Positions 11,444-35,066 are shown, counted from the stretch's first letter. The stretch is DNA of 64,000 nucleotides from Blastocystis sp. Blastoise (GCA_039096225.1 JBBPEB010000015.1:2220001-2284000); one strand, 5' to 3'. Notes: generated by a model not told the origin, from the letters alone. Numbers and translations: made by a program.

Positions 11444-11838
11444 ATGAGTGATAAGACAAATACTGTTCCTGCTGAAATTGCTAATCGTTTTAAAGATTTA
11501 AATTCTGATCTCCAAGCTACTTTAAAGAAGGTGTCTGAACTTGAAGATGATGCTCGTGATCATGCTCGTGTTATATCTACTCTTGAAGAATTAGGTCCTG
11601 ATAGAAGATGTTTCCGTTTAGTAGGTGATGTTCTTGTTGAAAGAACTCAACCAGAAATTCTTGAAGCTGTCAAATTAAATAGACAACAATTATTGGAAAT
11701 TGCTGGAAAATTTAATACTCATAGCAAAGATGTTGAAAAAGAAATGCAAGAAATTGAAGTATCTAGATTTATGAATTATATATATATATGTTTATTGTTT
11801 TCATTATTTAGACAAAGTATGCTGTCCGTGAAAATTAA
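11444..11838 (+). CDS. PFDN2: Prefoldin subunit 2
   Basis: Two exons, 11444-11758 and 11812-11838, give 112 residues. Prefoldin is a six-subunit chaperone that hands unfolded actin and tubulin to the CCT ring. The sequence has the beta-type prefoldin layout: an N-terminal coiled-coil helix (PAEIANRFKDLNSDLQA), the loop DRRCFRLVGDVLVERT, and a C-terminal helix ending EKEMQEIETKYAVREN. The true start is the ATG at 11444; the frame is open a little further up but only from a GTG. A CCT subunit is encoded about 26 kb away in the same window. Confidence 0.95.
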
Positions 11839-12041
11839 ATATATGTTAAAAAAGTTGATTCTAATTTATATTTGTTGATTTATTATGGATATTATGATTA
11901 GCTGTCAATAATAATAAAAAAAAAATAATTTAAATAAACAAAAAACGAACACAGCAAGAATCAAATGATGATAATTTAAAAGAATTAATAAAATAGGATA
12001 ATATTGTATACAAATAACATGAAATTGAGACTGATCTATTT

Positions 12042-12987
12042 TTAAGCTGTAGTCTATATATAAATAGTATAAATAATAAAATGAAATGATGAATAATAAA
12101 ATAAAAGAGCAGACAAAAGAATACTATAATTAATGCATACTTGAGAAGCAACTTTCATGGTAGCAGAAAGAGCTTTTTGAGCTAATTGAGGGTTCTTCTT
12201 TAATAATTCGGCCATTTCATTTTCACCAGAAGTGTAACCAACAGTAGGATCATCAAATATCTTCATATTACCTCCCTTGAAAGCAGGATGAATAAATAAA
12301 ATGAGAATATTATATCTATAGAAATAGTTATTAAAAAAATAATAATAAAAATAATGAAGTTAAATTTTACAAAAAAAAAAAAAAAACAAATATAAATATC
12401 CTAAATAACATACAAAGCAACTAAGAAAACACAACCACCAATAATATAACCGAAGAGACTTTGAAGAGAAAGAATAATAGTACTAGTGCTATATAGAATA
12501 TATAGATAAAATAAACTAAGAATATATTATTTTAAATGCATTCACATATGTGATAAATAATATAGATTAAAAAAAAAAATGTATACAAGAAAATGAAAAT
12601 AGATCTACCAAGATAAGTGAAAAGGAATCCATAACTATTTCTTAACTTAAGATTAAGTTTCTTGAATTGAAGTTCAAATAAGAAAAGGAAGAAACCAAAG
12701 ATAACAGCATAAGCACATAAAATAGCTTGAGGAATTTGGAAAGCTATAACGAAGGACACGAAAAGGAAAACACCAATAATACAAATAACTAATCCTGTAA
12801 GTGCATTGATAATACGTAATAATCTGAGAGCATGTTGAATAGGCATAGTAGAAATATTAGAAATTTTAGAGGTAATAGCGTTTTTGGCAGGTGCAGCTTG
12901 AGGAGCAGCAGAAGAAGAAGCTAAAGTTTGAGCAGGAGGACCAGCAATAACGGGACCATCATCAGCAAAAGGATTATCGTCAGACAT
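12042..12987 (-). CDS. COPI-associated / TVP15-like Golgi membrane protein
   Basis: Four exons, 12987-12587, 12488-12414, 12315-12141 and 12053-12042, give about 220 residues. After a cytosolic, alanine/proline-rich leader with an NPF motif (MSDDNPFADD) come four membrane segments with the family pattern HALRLLRIINALTG, FGFFLFLFELQ, YGFLFTYLGRSIFIF and a last helix GGCVFLVALYNILILF. This matches the COPI-associated protein family (yeast Tvp15), found on Golgi membranes. A short soluble tail ends SATMKVASQTTA. An early in-frame stop appears if the second intron (donor at 12413) is not removed. The role is inferred from family membership. Confidence 0.85.
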
Positions 12988-13855
12988 TGTCAATATAAGT
13001 TATCAATAAGTATGAATAACAATAAGAATTAATAAATATTTCTCAAGAATATCACAAAAATGGGATTTAGCTTTTTGTTTTTCTATGAAATAAAAATTAT
13101 TATAAAAAAATTAATGGAGGAACCACTGGATTCCAGTGTTTTCTCACTGACGAAACCCGTTATTATCTTCTATTCTTATCCTTATTCCATGATATAATCA
13201 AGGGAAATAGAGAGATGCGTCATTGATACATCCAAAAGAAAGCGGTTCCCAAAGAAAAAGTTCATTTTAAAAGATTTTCCCCATGTTTTTTGTTTATCAG
13301 AAAACTGACTGTATTTTTTAATTTTTTTTATATTTCTTTTCTTGATTCATCTATATTACACAGTATATCATACTAAACTGCTCTTATTCTCATTTTATAT
13401 GCATAGTGACATATATATAAATACGTTTTCAATCATAATTCCTATCATTACAGTTTCTTTTAGGCGAATTCTATTAATTGAATTTATAGGTTATGCCTTT
13501 ATGAAATAAATGAATATCAAGCATTCTTAGTCATTGATAACTATGCTATTTGAATACATATTAACACTTCGTAGGTCAAAGTTTGTCAGGAGTCAGTTTT
13601 TTGAACTGACATATACTTTTTCATCTTCATCAGTAGATTCTTAAGGTTTAGATTCACTAAGCATATAGAACATATTATAAACAAAACTAAATTCATACGT
13701 ATTCATGGTGAATAACAAATTCAACAAAAAAAAATTTAAAAATATAAACATAACACATATCCTATATATTTTGAATATATGAGTAAACAAGGTATAACTA
13801 ATAATAATAAATCAATCGTTCGCAGCAATTTATGATAAAACAAGAAGAAATGTAT
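12988..13855. other. Intergenic region
   Basis: 868 bp with no supported gene. A 15-bp interrupted palindrome, CACTGGA-T-TCCAGTG, lies at 13124-13138, about 140 bp upstream of the COPI-associated gene. Confidence 0.45.
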
Positions 13856-14413
13856 TTAATTTTCGAAATCACTTCTTACGATAGCGTTCATACCAACATC
13901 TTTATATTCGCCCTTAACATAAACATATTGTCTTAGAATGCCTTCAAATTTCATACCAGCTTTTTGTTGTACTTTACAGGAATTAGGATTATTCAAAAAA
14001 TAATATCCATATACTCTATTAAAACCAACATCAAAAATAGCATAGTGTATGACACATCTCAAAGCTTCAGGAGCATAACCATGACCCCACATATCTCTTC
14101 TTAAATTATAACCAACAGCTATCTTCCTATCATGTTCATCAGAATCAACCATACCAATAGAGCCTATAACGTCATGGTTCTCTTTTAATTCTATAGCCCA
14201 ATTATAAACAGTTGGATCATCATAAGTATCGGACCACATTTGTAATAATTCTTTTGTTTCTTCTTTATTCTGATGTCTCTCATATCTCATGTTTCCAGCA
14301 ACTTCAGGATCAGAAGCCCAAGCATACATGGCATCAACATCATTTACTGTAAAACGTCTTAAAATCAAACGTTCAGTTTCTAAGGTCTTTGTACCTAAAT
14401 GTCTCAACATCAT
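13856..14413 (-). CDS. GNAT N-acetyltransferase, RimJ/RimL type
   Basis: A single uninterrupted frame of 185 residues. The N-terminal TLETERLILRRF and the acetyl-CoA loop RRDMWGHGYAPEAL, followed by NRVYGYYFLNNPNSCKVQQKAGMKFEG, are typical of bacterial RimJ/RimL-like enzymes that acetylate protein N-termini, amino sugars or small molecules; the substrate cannot be told from sequence. It is one of only two protein genes in the window without an intron, and the other is its neighbour. The near-bacterial sequence plus lack of introns makes horizontal acquisition plausible. Confidence 0.93.
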   Translation of the reverse strand: MMLRHLGTKTLETERLILRRFTVNDVDAMYAWASDPEVAGNMRYERHQNKEETKELLQMWSDTYDDPTVYNWAIELKENHDVIGSIGMVDSDEHDRKIAVGYNLRRDMWGHGYAPEALRCVIHYAIFDVGFNRVYGYYFLNNPNSCKVQQKAGMKFEGILRQYVYVKGEYKDVGMNAIVRSDFEN

Positions 14414-14795
14414 TTCAATTTTATTTATTCTATTAAAAAAATAAATATGGAGAAATATAAGATATTTATTTATTTACACAAAAAAAAAAAATCGTATGAA
14501 AAGATTCGTTTTTTATTTAACATTGAAACGGCTCTTTCATTAAGGTTTTTTTTAAATTTAAAAAATAAGGTATTCATTTATGGAATATATATATATTAAA
14601 AACATTTATTAATATTTAAAAGTGTATTATTAACTGAATAATAATTAAAAAATTATCAATAAACTAACATAGGTATGAAATGAGTATAATTATTAATTAT
14701 AGTGTATACATATTGATATGTAGTTAAATGATATTAAGATGTAGAAAATAAATAAATAAATAAATAAAATTAATAATATAAATATATATATATTA

Positions 14796-14851
<56 letters not shown>

Positions 14852-14938
14852 ATATATTATTAAATAAATAAATAAATAAATAAATACAATAAGAGAGTTA
14901 GAAAATAAAAAATAAATACATCCTTAATGAACGAGAAC
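14414..14938. other. Intergenic region with TAAA arrays
   Basis: No gene is supported. TAAA tetranucleotide runs lie at about 14748-14767 and 14795-14885, split by a short TATATA stretch. Confidence 0.55.
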
Positions 14939-16177
14939 CTACACATGATCCACAAGAGTTGTTTGAGTATTATCTACTTGGCTATTCTTCTTTCTAAGTT
15001 CATAATGAATGATTAAGACAAGTAACATAGCGATAATCGCGAAAATAACTGTGGATCGGAAGGCCCATTCATCACCAATTTTTTCATTTAATATTCCAAG
15101 AGGATATCCAGATAATGCAAGAAGTAATGATTCTAATGGAATAATAACAGAACTTGCTACAGTAGATTCTATTTTGAAATATTCTACAATAATACATAAC
15201 ATTGTAGAATAGAAGAAAGTAACAAAAGCACCAGTTGAACATAATACCCAATAACCGTGTTCATTTATAGAAAAACCAATAATTAATAAGATAATAACTA
15301 TACTGATTGTAATGTATAATACATTAAAATAACCTATCCATTCAGTAATAAACCCAGAAAAAGCACGAGAAATTGTATAAATTAAATAAAAAACAGTATT
15401 AAATAAAGAACCATATATAGAAATATCCATGTGTAAATAATTCTGTATATATAGATTAGACCATGTAACAGGAGCTCTTTCTACTAACATAAGCATCATA
15501 ATACACAAACTAAATAACCAAACAGAAGGTTTTCCTAATTGTTTAATAATATCTTTTGAAGTAGCATGTTGTTCTGATTCCATTATTTTTGGTGGAAAAC
15601 GAAGAGCAAACGGACAACTGGACACAATAATAGATATTATTAATAATATAATTGAAACAAAGAAATAAACACCTCTGAATGAATAATCAGAATAATGCTC
15701 AAGAATTACTCCAGCAATAAATGAACCTGACATTCCACCAACACCATATAAAACTCCCATAATAGACATATAAACAGCAATATGCTCAGTAAATAAATAA
15801 GTACCAAGAGAAGAGTATACAGTATCTACAGTACCTACACCAGCCATAGTAAGACTTTGTGTGACGAGAATCCATCTGAAATCATTCACAAATATTGTAG
15901 TTACAGATCCAAGAAAGCAACAAATACAACCAATAACAAGAGACCATTTAAAACCAATAGATACTTCAAGGAATCCACTAAGACTTGAAAAAATAACATA
16001 ACCGAATAGAGTAATAGTTACATAAAGACCATAAATTTCATTGTCTGCGTTAAAGAACGTCATTGCTACTGGAATGGCAACTCCTCGAACAGAATCAGCA
16101 AATCCACTTACAAAACAAGTGAAGTAAACAGCTGTTGTCATTATCCAGAACTGAAATTTTGTTAATTCTTTATCCAT
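14939..16177 (-). CDS. Major facilitator superfamily transporter (intronless)
   Basis: One continuous frame of 412 residues starting MDKELTKFQFW; the frame stays open 12 codons further but only from a TTG. About twelve hydrophobic segments are visible in two groups of six with a polar middle loop (RFPPKIMESEQHATSKDI). Features fit the MFS fold: FVSGFADSVRGVAIP in helix 1, and a conserved Gly-rich stretch GVLYGVGGMSGSFIAG. The substrate is unknown; the layout recalls the FHS/sugar-type branch but not strongly. Lack of introns sets it, with the acetyltransferase next door, apart from every other gene of this size here. Confidence 0.88.
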   Translation of the reverse strand: MDKELTKFQFWIMTTAVYFTCFVSGFADSVRGVAIPVAMTFFNADNEIYGLYVTITLFGYVIFSSLSGFLEVSIGFKWSLVIGCICCFLGSVTTIFVNDFRWILVTQSLTMAGVGTVDTVYSSLGTYLFTEHIAVYMSIMGVLYGVGGMSGSFIAGVILEHYSDYSFRGVYFFVSIILLIISIIVSSCPFALRFPPKIMESEQHATSKDIIKQLGKPSVWLFSLCIMMLMLVERAPVTWSNLYIQNYLHMDISIYGSLFNTVFYLIYTISRAFSGFITEWIGYFNVLYITISIVIILLIIGFSINEHGYWVLCSTGAFVTFFYSTMLCIIVEYFKIESTVASSVIIPLESLLLALSGYPLGILNEKIGDEWAFRSTVIFAIIAMLLVLIIHYELRKKNSQVDNTQTTLVDHV

Positions 16178-16498
16178 TATGAAGTATACTACGAGAAAAT
16201 AAGAAGAAAACAAAGTTATGTTTTTTTAATGAAAAAATTAATGATTTATTTGTTTTTAGAAATAAGAAGGTATTTATGATTTTGGAACATCGATACTAAT
16301 TTAGTTGTATTGTGTGAATATAAGAAATATATAATAAAAAGATAACAAAGAACTGTTGAACAAATTGAAAAATCTATGTAAAAAATATACAAAAAAAAAA
16401 TGAATAGACATATGAAAATGATATAAATATGGACATTGTAGCAAGAATTAATAAAATATAATTAGAACAGTGTATATTAAAATAGAATTATGTTTAAT
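16178..16498. other. Intergenic region
   Basis: 321 bp between the MFS start and the PPIP5K stop. Nothing recognisable. Confidence 0.45.
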
Positions 16499-25012
<8,514 letters not shown>

Positions 25013-25384
25013 GATCACAATAATATGAAGCTACGTCAAGAAGTATAAAGGCAAAAAGATGAAAAGTTTCTTAAAAAAGTGAACAGAAAAGAATCGTGAG
25101 AATCTTGCTATTTCTCCTTTTATTTCTCCTATAATCATTATTTGTGTTTTTTGAGAAAAACTTTTCATACTGTATTTGAATCTAGTTTGCATATACATTT
25201 AAAAAAAAAAAGAATAAGTATATGTTGGATTATTAATAAGGATATAGAATAAAATTTGTTTATAATAGGGGATCCTTATTATCTAAGAATAATCATAATA
25301 AAAAGAATTCTTTTTCAAAACAAAATGTCGTGTTCGGATAAGAATAATAATGTATTCTTGATAGTATAATTATATTAGCGAGAT
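25013..25384. other. Divergent intergenic region
   Basis: 372 bp between the start codons of PPIP5K and the PAP2 phosphatase. No specific element seen. A short ATG frame at 25325 was not used for the PAP2 start. Confidence 0.45.
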
Positions 25385-26135
25385 ATGAGTCAGAAATACT
25401 ACGTGAGTACTGTCCAAAGTATTAAACACTTTGATTATCAAGCTACACATTACATTCAAGTGTATTTTATATAAATATTTATGTTCTACTAGTTGTAAAC
25501 TATAGGTTACATTTTGAAAGATTCTTGGAAGGTCTTGTATTGATTCCTGGTATTTTATTTGGTAGACATTGTTTTCCATATGTGATAATCGCCGTTTTCA
25601 TTTTATGTGGCCAATCGATTGGGTTACATATGACGATCTCAAGGTATTTTTGAAAAAAAAAATAAATATAAATTATTAAAATTTGATTTTAATGATTGTT
25701 ATAGTGTATTGACTGTAGCTCTAACAGAAATATTAAAATATGTGTTTAGAAGGGATCGTCCTCATGTGGATGCTGTAAATAATAAATTAATTCATATGAG
25801 ACAATATCTAAATAATCCTGCTTTTCCTTCAGGAGATAGTGCACAAGTATATATATATATGTTGCTTATATTATTTTTGTTATTATTGAATATATAAGTA
25901 ATAAATAAATATATAATAGGCAGCTGTTTTTTCTGGTGTATTCTTATATCATACACATAATTTGCTATTTCTTCTTCTTCCGTTACCAACAATGTTTTCT
26001 CGAGTATATTATGGTGCCCATTGGGTTGGTGATACTCTAGCTGGTGATTTTATAGGTTTATTTATATCTATATATGTGTCAACATTATTAAATAATTTAA
26101 CGAAATCACTTGTTCATATAGATATGCTAGAATAG
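25385..26135 (+). CDS. PAP2-superfamily membrane phosphatase
   Basis: Four exons, 25385-25461, 25506-25643, 25705-25846 and 25920-26135, give 190 residues. PAP2 enzymes dephosphorylate lipid phosphates or pyrophosphates within membranes. Motif C1 is KYVFRRDRP, C3 is SRVYYGAHWVGDTLAGD with the catalytic His; motif C2 reads FPSGDSAQ, where most members have PSGH, so the acid His of C2 is Asp here. Several membrane helices are visible (LEGLVLIPGILF, IIAVFILCGQSIG, NLLFLLLPL, GLFISIYVSTLL). The start at 25385 gives a clean in-frame join; other short upstream frames do not. Substrate is unknown. Confidence 0.88.
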
Positions 26136-26338
26136 TATTATATATATAAATAATAGTTAAGAATTAAAAGTTAATAGATATAAGTTGTTTGTTTCGTTTA
26201 AATAATACACACAATACTTTTATATATTTAGAGTATAAGAATAAAAGCTTGAAACAAATTTGGTGAAAAATAAAAAAAAATGAAAAAGAGGAAAACAATT
26301 ATATTTTTTGATATATATATATTAATAAATTATAGTGC

Positions 26339-28976
<2,638 letters not shown>

Positions 28977-29919
28977 AGTGTTTATCTCAAATTCTATTTA
29001 TATCTGATGTGAACTATAATTTTCAACTTAAACTGAAAATCTTATTCTAGAATAAATAAGTATGTAAAGAGATATGAGCTAATAAATACAGTTCAAAATT
29101 TTCTTGATTATTCTGAATCCTTTTTGGAGAACTAGAAGAACATCGAATTGAAATACATATGAACAATAATAAATGCTAACATTATTCTTATTTTATTCAT
29201 GAACTATTTAAATATATCAAAATCTGATATATTAGATATAAGTGTTAGGCTATAATAGAAGCTAATAAAGAGGAAAATTATAAATGTTAAAAAGACAGTA
29301 TAATAAAAACTTGATAATTGCATTTATTATGCTTGAATAGTCACTATAACTATTTTACATTCTTTTAAAGTATACTAACAAATAATCTATGAATGATAAT
29401 AAAGTGATAAATAGATTATTGTTCAATAACAACGAGCATTTCTCATAAATCTGTCTCATTATCTTGCCAATATGTAAATGAACACTTAGACATAAAGAAA
29501 ACACTATGAATAGCATTTTACATTAGCAAATACAATTGATTTGATAGTAAACTATCATCAAAAAAACTTTCAAATTCTTTATTATTGTCATAACTTGATT
29601 ATTCCATACAATTTATACTTAGATTATATTAAAAGAATTGGCTTTCATTATCAACATACTACAATTTGTGACTTTCATGAAGAGTATTCATTCTAATACC
29701 ATCATAATAATGATGAATAATAAGAAAACTTTAATTCTTACCCATTTTAATAGAAAAGTGATGACTTAACAATAAAAAAATGTTTGAAAAAATTAATAAA
29801 AAATCATTTAGTGATCAAATGGAAATAATCGTGGGAAAAGAAATGAGTAAGAAAGTAGATGGTTCTCAAGAAATTTTTATTTTGGTTTATTGATAATTGT
29901 CCAGTGAAGATCAACACAA
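28977..29919. other. Divergent intergenic region
   Basis: 943 bp between the TBC gene and SURF6. No supported gene or RNA. It must contain both promoters. Confidence 0.45.
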
Positions 29920-31642
29920 ATGGAAGTTGTCGATGAGATTCACGAAAATGCTGTATTCTATGATACTGTACTTGATTTGATTCCACCTGAATATTATTTC
30001 CATGGTGAAGAAGAAAATGAGTACAGATCTAGATTTATGAAGAATTCTAAAGAAGAAGCACCTAGACAACATTTCAAAGAAGAATCAAAGAAAAATAAGA
30101 AGGCTAAGTTCTCTTTGAGTGCAGAGAAGCATATAACAGATATTCAACGTGAGAAGATCATAAAAGCTAAAGAAGAAAGTAAACAATTCAAAGAAGAGGC
30201 TGAAAAGAATCCTAGTGCTTCATTACCTACTTTTGATGCTAAACCTGCTGCTACACTTGATGAATTGAGACAAAGACTGAAGGATAAAGTTGCTTCTTTA
30301 GCTGCTTCTAGACAAAAGAAAACTGAAGGTGGTATATATTTACATTTTATTTAATTTAGAACTAGAGTTATTTGAAAAGATTAGTTTATAGTTTTTTTTT
30401 ATGTTTCATATATATTCATAGTTTTATTTGAATACTAATAATATATTAATATTTAGGTCATAAGCGACCTTTGAAGCAAGAACGTTTAGAATGGAAAGCT
30501 AAACGTATTGCCACAGAACAAACTCAATCAAAGGATCAACAAACTACAGAAGAAAAAGTTGTTGAAAAACCTGCTGAAAAAACAGTTGAAAAATCTGTTG
30601 AAAAAACAGTTGAGAAACCTGCTGAGAAACCTGCTGAAAATAAGATGATTACTCCTGATATTAATGAAGTTTTATCCAAGTATGCTAATATATAGTTATT
30701 GTTGTTATTATGTTATATATTATATATTATTTATTATTGTTATTATTTATTATTATAATGTAATGTAATTGTTATTATTATATAATGATTATTTTATTAT
30801 TCTTCTTCTTATTATACTTATTACGATTACTTATACTACTTTCAATATAGTGTACAATTTGGTAAGATATCGGAGAAAGAAAAAGATCCTTTGAAGTTTG
30901 AGAAGAAGAAGAGTAAAAAACAGCAACTTACCAAGTTATTAGAAAAGGTATTTATTATAATAATATAATAGTTATAATTATAATTATAATTATGAAAATA
31001 ATGTTTAAAGACTCAAGCGAAGAAGAAGAGACTTGAAGAACTTAAGAATACAGAAGAAGGAGAAGTATATATATATATGTAGTATCATTCTGGATATATT
31101 AATAATATATATATATGTATATTATAGAAATTAGCTGATGATATGAATTGGGACTCTGTAATGAAGAAAGCTGATGGTCTTAAAGTGAAAGATGATGAAG
31201 CCTTGATTAAACAAGTATAGCATTATTATTATATTACTATTATGTTTATTATTATGTTTATTATTATGTTTATTATTATTATTATGTTTATTATTATGTT
31301 TATTATTATATTTATTATTATCATACTAATTATATTATTACAAATAAATTATCATTATATAGTCCTTAAGAAATATAACAAATAAGAAGAAGAAGAGTGA
31401 ACAAGAATGGAAACAAAGAGTACATAAACAGAAGATGGATAAGAAACATGAAGAAAAGGTATATATATATTTATATTTATATTTATATTATAAGAATTCA
31501 TTTTAACATTATATATTAAATATATATATATATATAGACAAAGAGAGCTGGATTTGAAGGTAGAAAGAATGAGTTCTTAAATAAGAATAAGAAGGGAGAT
31601 AAAAAAGAAGATGCTCCTAAAGCTGCTTCTAACAAAAAGTAA
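29920..31642 (+). CDS. SURF6/Rrp14 family nucleolar protein
   Basis: Seven exons: 29920-30331, 30457-30679, 30851-30947, 31011-31064, 31128-31214, 31363-31458 and 31538-31642. SURF6 (yeast Rrp14) works in the nucleolus in pre-rRNA processing and ribosome assembly. The family C-terminal domain is clear: NVQFGKISEKEKDP, DDMNWDSVMKKADGLKVKDDE, then a run of basic blocks (NKKKKSEQEWKQRVHKQKMD) ending KAASNKK. The N-terminal part has LDLIPPEYYFHGEEENEY. A short repetitive linker (EKPAEKTVEKSVEKTVEK) precedes the conserved domain. Confidence 0.92.
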
Positions 31643-31931
31643 TTTTCATGTTTTTAAATATATTTGTTCTATTTTAATTTGTGTTTTTAATCATTATTTG
31701 TTTTATATTATATGTGTATTGTTCATTTTATTGATTCGAATGAAAATGTATTTAAAAAATAATAATTTTTATTTAAAATTATTTCTTATAGACAACAGTT
31801 TGAGAACAAAAAAGAAAATATATAAATAGTTGAATATGAAATTCTTCATGAATATAGAAATAGACCAATCAAAAGAGAAAACAAAGAAAAGAAAAGAAAA
31901 TGAATAATTCTTTAATTAAAAAATATAATAA

Positions 31932-32178
31932 TTATTTATATTTCCACATAATAATATCTCCAACAGTAGCAAAATCTTCTGCGTAATATTCTGGTTTATA
32001 TATTTCTTGTTGATCTGTTAATTCACTTAATGTTTCTTCTTTTGTTACTCCAGATAACACACATATTGATGGGATATGATTCTATATATATAAATAGTAA
32101 TAGTTTATAATAGTATAGGAAATATATATATATATACATTTTTTGCAAAGAGAACATCAGTTTGCAAACTATCACCAA

Positions 32179-32246
<68 letters not shown>

Positions 32247-33318
32247 ATGATTATATCTCGCATTTCACATCCAGCGTCTTGTTTGACCATTTGAAGTATA
32301 TAATTAGAGGATTTCCCTTTGGAGAAAAATAATAATATACTTATAAGAATATATATAAATAAATATAGCATTATAATAAATTTATAAACATAATAAAAAT
32401 ATTTAAAAAACATAATAAAAATATTTAAAAAACATAATAAAAATATTTAAAAAACATAATAAAAACATAATAAAAACAATAAAATACCAATATATACCTA
32501 TAACGATATCTGGTGATCTTAGAGTTGTTGTTTGAATCATTGATAATAAACTATCTTTATTACTATTAATATTATTCATAGATGACATAGTATTTGAACC
32601 ACAAGTAACAATAAATGGATTTATATATTGATTCTTTTGATTTTTCATCGATAAATATTGTGTTAAATTATTATTATTAGTATTATTATAAATGTTTTGA
32701 GTAGAATCAATTTCTAAAATAACAGATCCGATATCATTTTTAAGTTCATTTAACATCTTATCCTTATTTTCAGATTGGATTATTTCAGGTGAATAATATG
32801 AAATACCTATTTTCTCTAATTCACGTAAAATACCTTTTTCACCAATAATATAACTATATATAGAGATAATAAACTAATAAATATAATAATATATTATATA
32901 CGGTTTTTTATTTAATTTAGAAGATTGCAAGTAATTAGCTGTTGCTGATGCAGAACTATATAGATATATAATCATATCATTATGCACATGATTGATACAT
33001 AGAATATACGTAATAACTTCATTTAGATTTGCATTGATTCCAAAAGAATTTAACTTCTCAACATAGTCTTCTCGAGTATTTATACAATCATTAGACTATA
33101 CGAATGAGTAGTTTAATATAGAGATTGAGATAATAATTATATACGATATAATAAAATTTCTTTCCACGAACTTTCATATAGTTAATAGCATCTACAACTC
33201 GAGGAATCGATTCAGAACCTTTCCAAATGACTCCATCACAGTCCATCAAGAAAACCTTAAAGCTGTTCAGAATATTGAAATCTTGAAGCTCTAGATGATG
33301 CAATAAATACTTAAACAT
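31932..33318 (-). CDS. HAD-superfamily phosphatase (p-nitrophenylphosphatase / phosphoglycolate phosphatase type)
   Basis: Multi-exon gene. The first exon has HAD motif I in VFLMDCDGVIWKG, with the nucleophile Asp; next come SNDCINTREDYVEKLNSFGI and SPDIVIGKSS, and then the C-terminal motif MVGDSLQTDVLFAKNNH with metal-binding Asp residues. This is the C2-capped NagD/PGP branch, soluble enzymes that clear phosphoglycolate and similar metabolites or pyridoxal phosphate. The cap has an Asn-rich insert (NIYNNTNNNN and SSMNNINSNKD) absent from usual members. Exact substrate unknown. Introns hold a TA run (32180-32245) and a short 22-bp tandem repeat (about 32390-32475). Confidence 0.9.
32180..32245. 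repeat. TA microsatellite (intronic)
   Basis: TA run in an intron of the HAD phosphatase gene, just before the exon encoding RDIIMVGDS. Confidence 0.9.
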
Positions 33319-33575
33319 ATTACTATTCTATCAATAAAATATATATTTTTAAACAAAAGTTCTCTTTTTCGCGAAAAAATAAGAATTCACTTGAAACAAA
33401 CAGAATTTTCTTGATTATTTGATGAGAAATGGATTATTGTTCTTTTCAATAAAAACAGAGGGTCAACAATGAATAACTAAACAGTGAGAATGAACATGAA
33501 ATAGCAATCATAGAATATAACAATAAATAATAAAGAGAGACATATAAAAAGAAAAACTGTTTAAGATTAACAAAA

Positions 33576-35066
33576 TTAGTTTGTTAAAAAGCGTGTAGAT
33601 ATAGTACAAGTAATCTTCAATGATCCTTGTTGGTCTTCAACATTGGAGCATGAATGAAAAGACTCTTCAGAGTAAAAAAAGTGAATTTTGGTCATTTCTG
33701 TTGCTACTGGAATCTATATATAAATTATTTAAATAATTTATTATAAAAATAATGCATATATTTGAAGAAAAATAAAAAATTAAGTGCATACTTGTCCTTG
33801 AAAGGTTCGAATTCCAGTACTAAATTTTTGAATACTTGAAGGACCTAAAACATCTTCAACATCTTTTGATTCAGGAAACTCACGATTCTCAAAGTATGAT
33901 TCCTATAGTTTTATATATAAAAATATATATATAATACAGATATAATAGAATATATATAAAAAACGATATATATAGAGAAATGAATAAAAATATTTTACAT
34001 GATCACATCTGAAATTGTTAATAACATCCTCATCTATCTATATATATATGTATATATAATATATTATAGATAAAAGGATTGTTTAGTTATATATATATAT
34101 ACAACATCATATTCATTTTTCTTTGAGAAGTCTATGGATGATATAAGGTAATAAACATATATATATATCATAATTATGTTTAATATGTATATAATATTAT
34201 ACTTAATATAGATATATATAATTATTATATTTAATTAATATATATATTATTATATTATATTCAATATATATATACAGGATGCATTTGCTATTTTTCCTTT
34301 TCCTGAGAATAACGATAAATAACTAAAGTAATAAGAATAGATTAGAAGATTATTAATATATATGATATTAATAATAATATAATTATATATATATATATAT
34401 ATATATAATTACACAAGTCTATTTATTGTTGTTGTATAGTTCACAGTTGATTTGTTTTTCTTTTCATACACAGATGAACCAGAATAACTATATAGAATAA
34501 TAACAATATTATTATATATATATAAATAGAATTAATATATAAATATAATTAATATAAATATAGCGAGAATTAATATTATAAATATATAATATATAATATT
34601 AATAAATACTCTGGAATTAAATTATATAAAGAAGATCCAAGAGTTAAACGAGTTAAAGTACGTTTTCTTAGAAAATCGTCACTTTCTGAACATTCAGGAA
34701 TAAAAGGTGGATTTCTAATATAATATATAAAATAGAGCTACTCTGTTAATGAAATATATAATACAATCGAATCGAACCAAGTCTATTTTTACGTTTGGAT
34801 TGGTGATTGGTGTTCATAGTATCTGTCTCAGAGCTATATCGAATGAAAAACGAAACTGAATGAAATAATACATACTGGAATAATCTTCTTCTTCCTGCTT
34901 GACACGTTGATAAATTCATTTCTAAAAATTTCTTTTCTTGAGTAGGTTTTTTGTTGATAATATGACTGGGAAATAATTGTATTGTAGTTGGAGTTTCAAG
35001 GTTAGAATCAACACACATCTCTGTTTCAAGAATGGATGAATTCATCATATATTGGACTCTAGGCAT
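33576..35066 (-). CDS. Uncharacterised protein, many short exons
   Basis: About nine exons can be chained in frame from MPRVQYMMNSSIL to the end ISTRFLTN. The middle is basic and serine-rich (NHQSKRKNRLGSIRLNPP, ESDDFLRKRTLTRLTLG). The last two exons look like a folded domain: DVEDVLGPSSIQKFSTGIR, FQGQIPVATEMTKIHFFY, then NVEDQQGSLKITCT. No signal peptide or membrane segment. I do not recognise the family. Two of the middle exons (near 34270-34320 and 34107-34139) are short and their joins are provisional. Confidence 0.55.
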
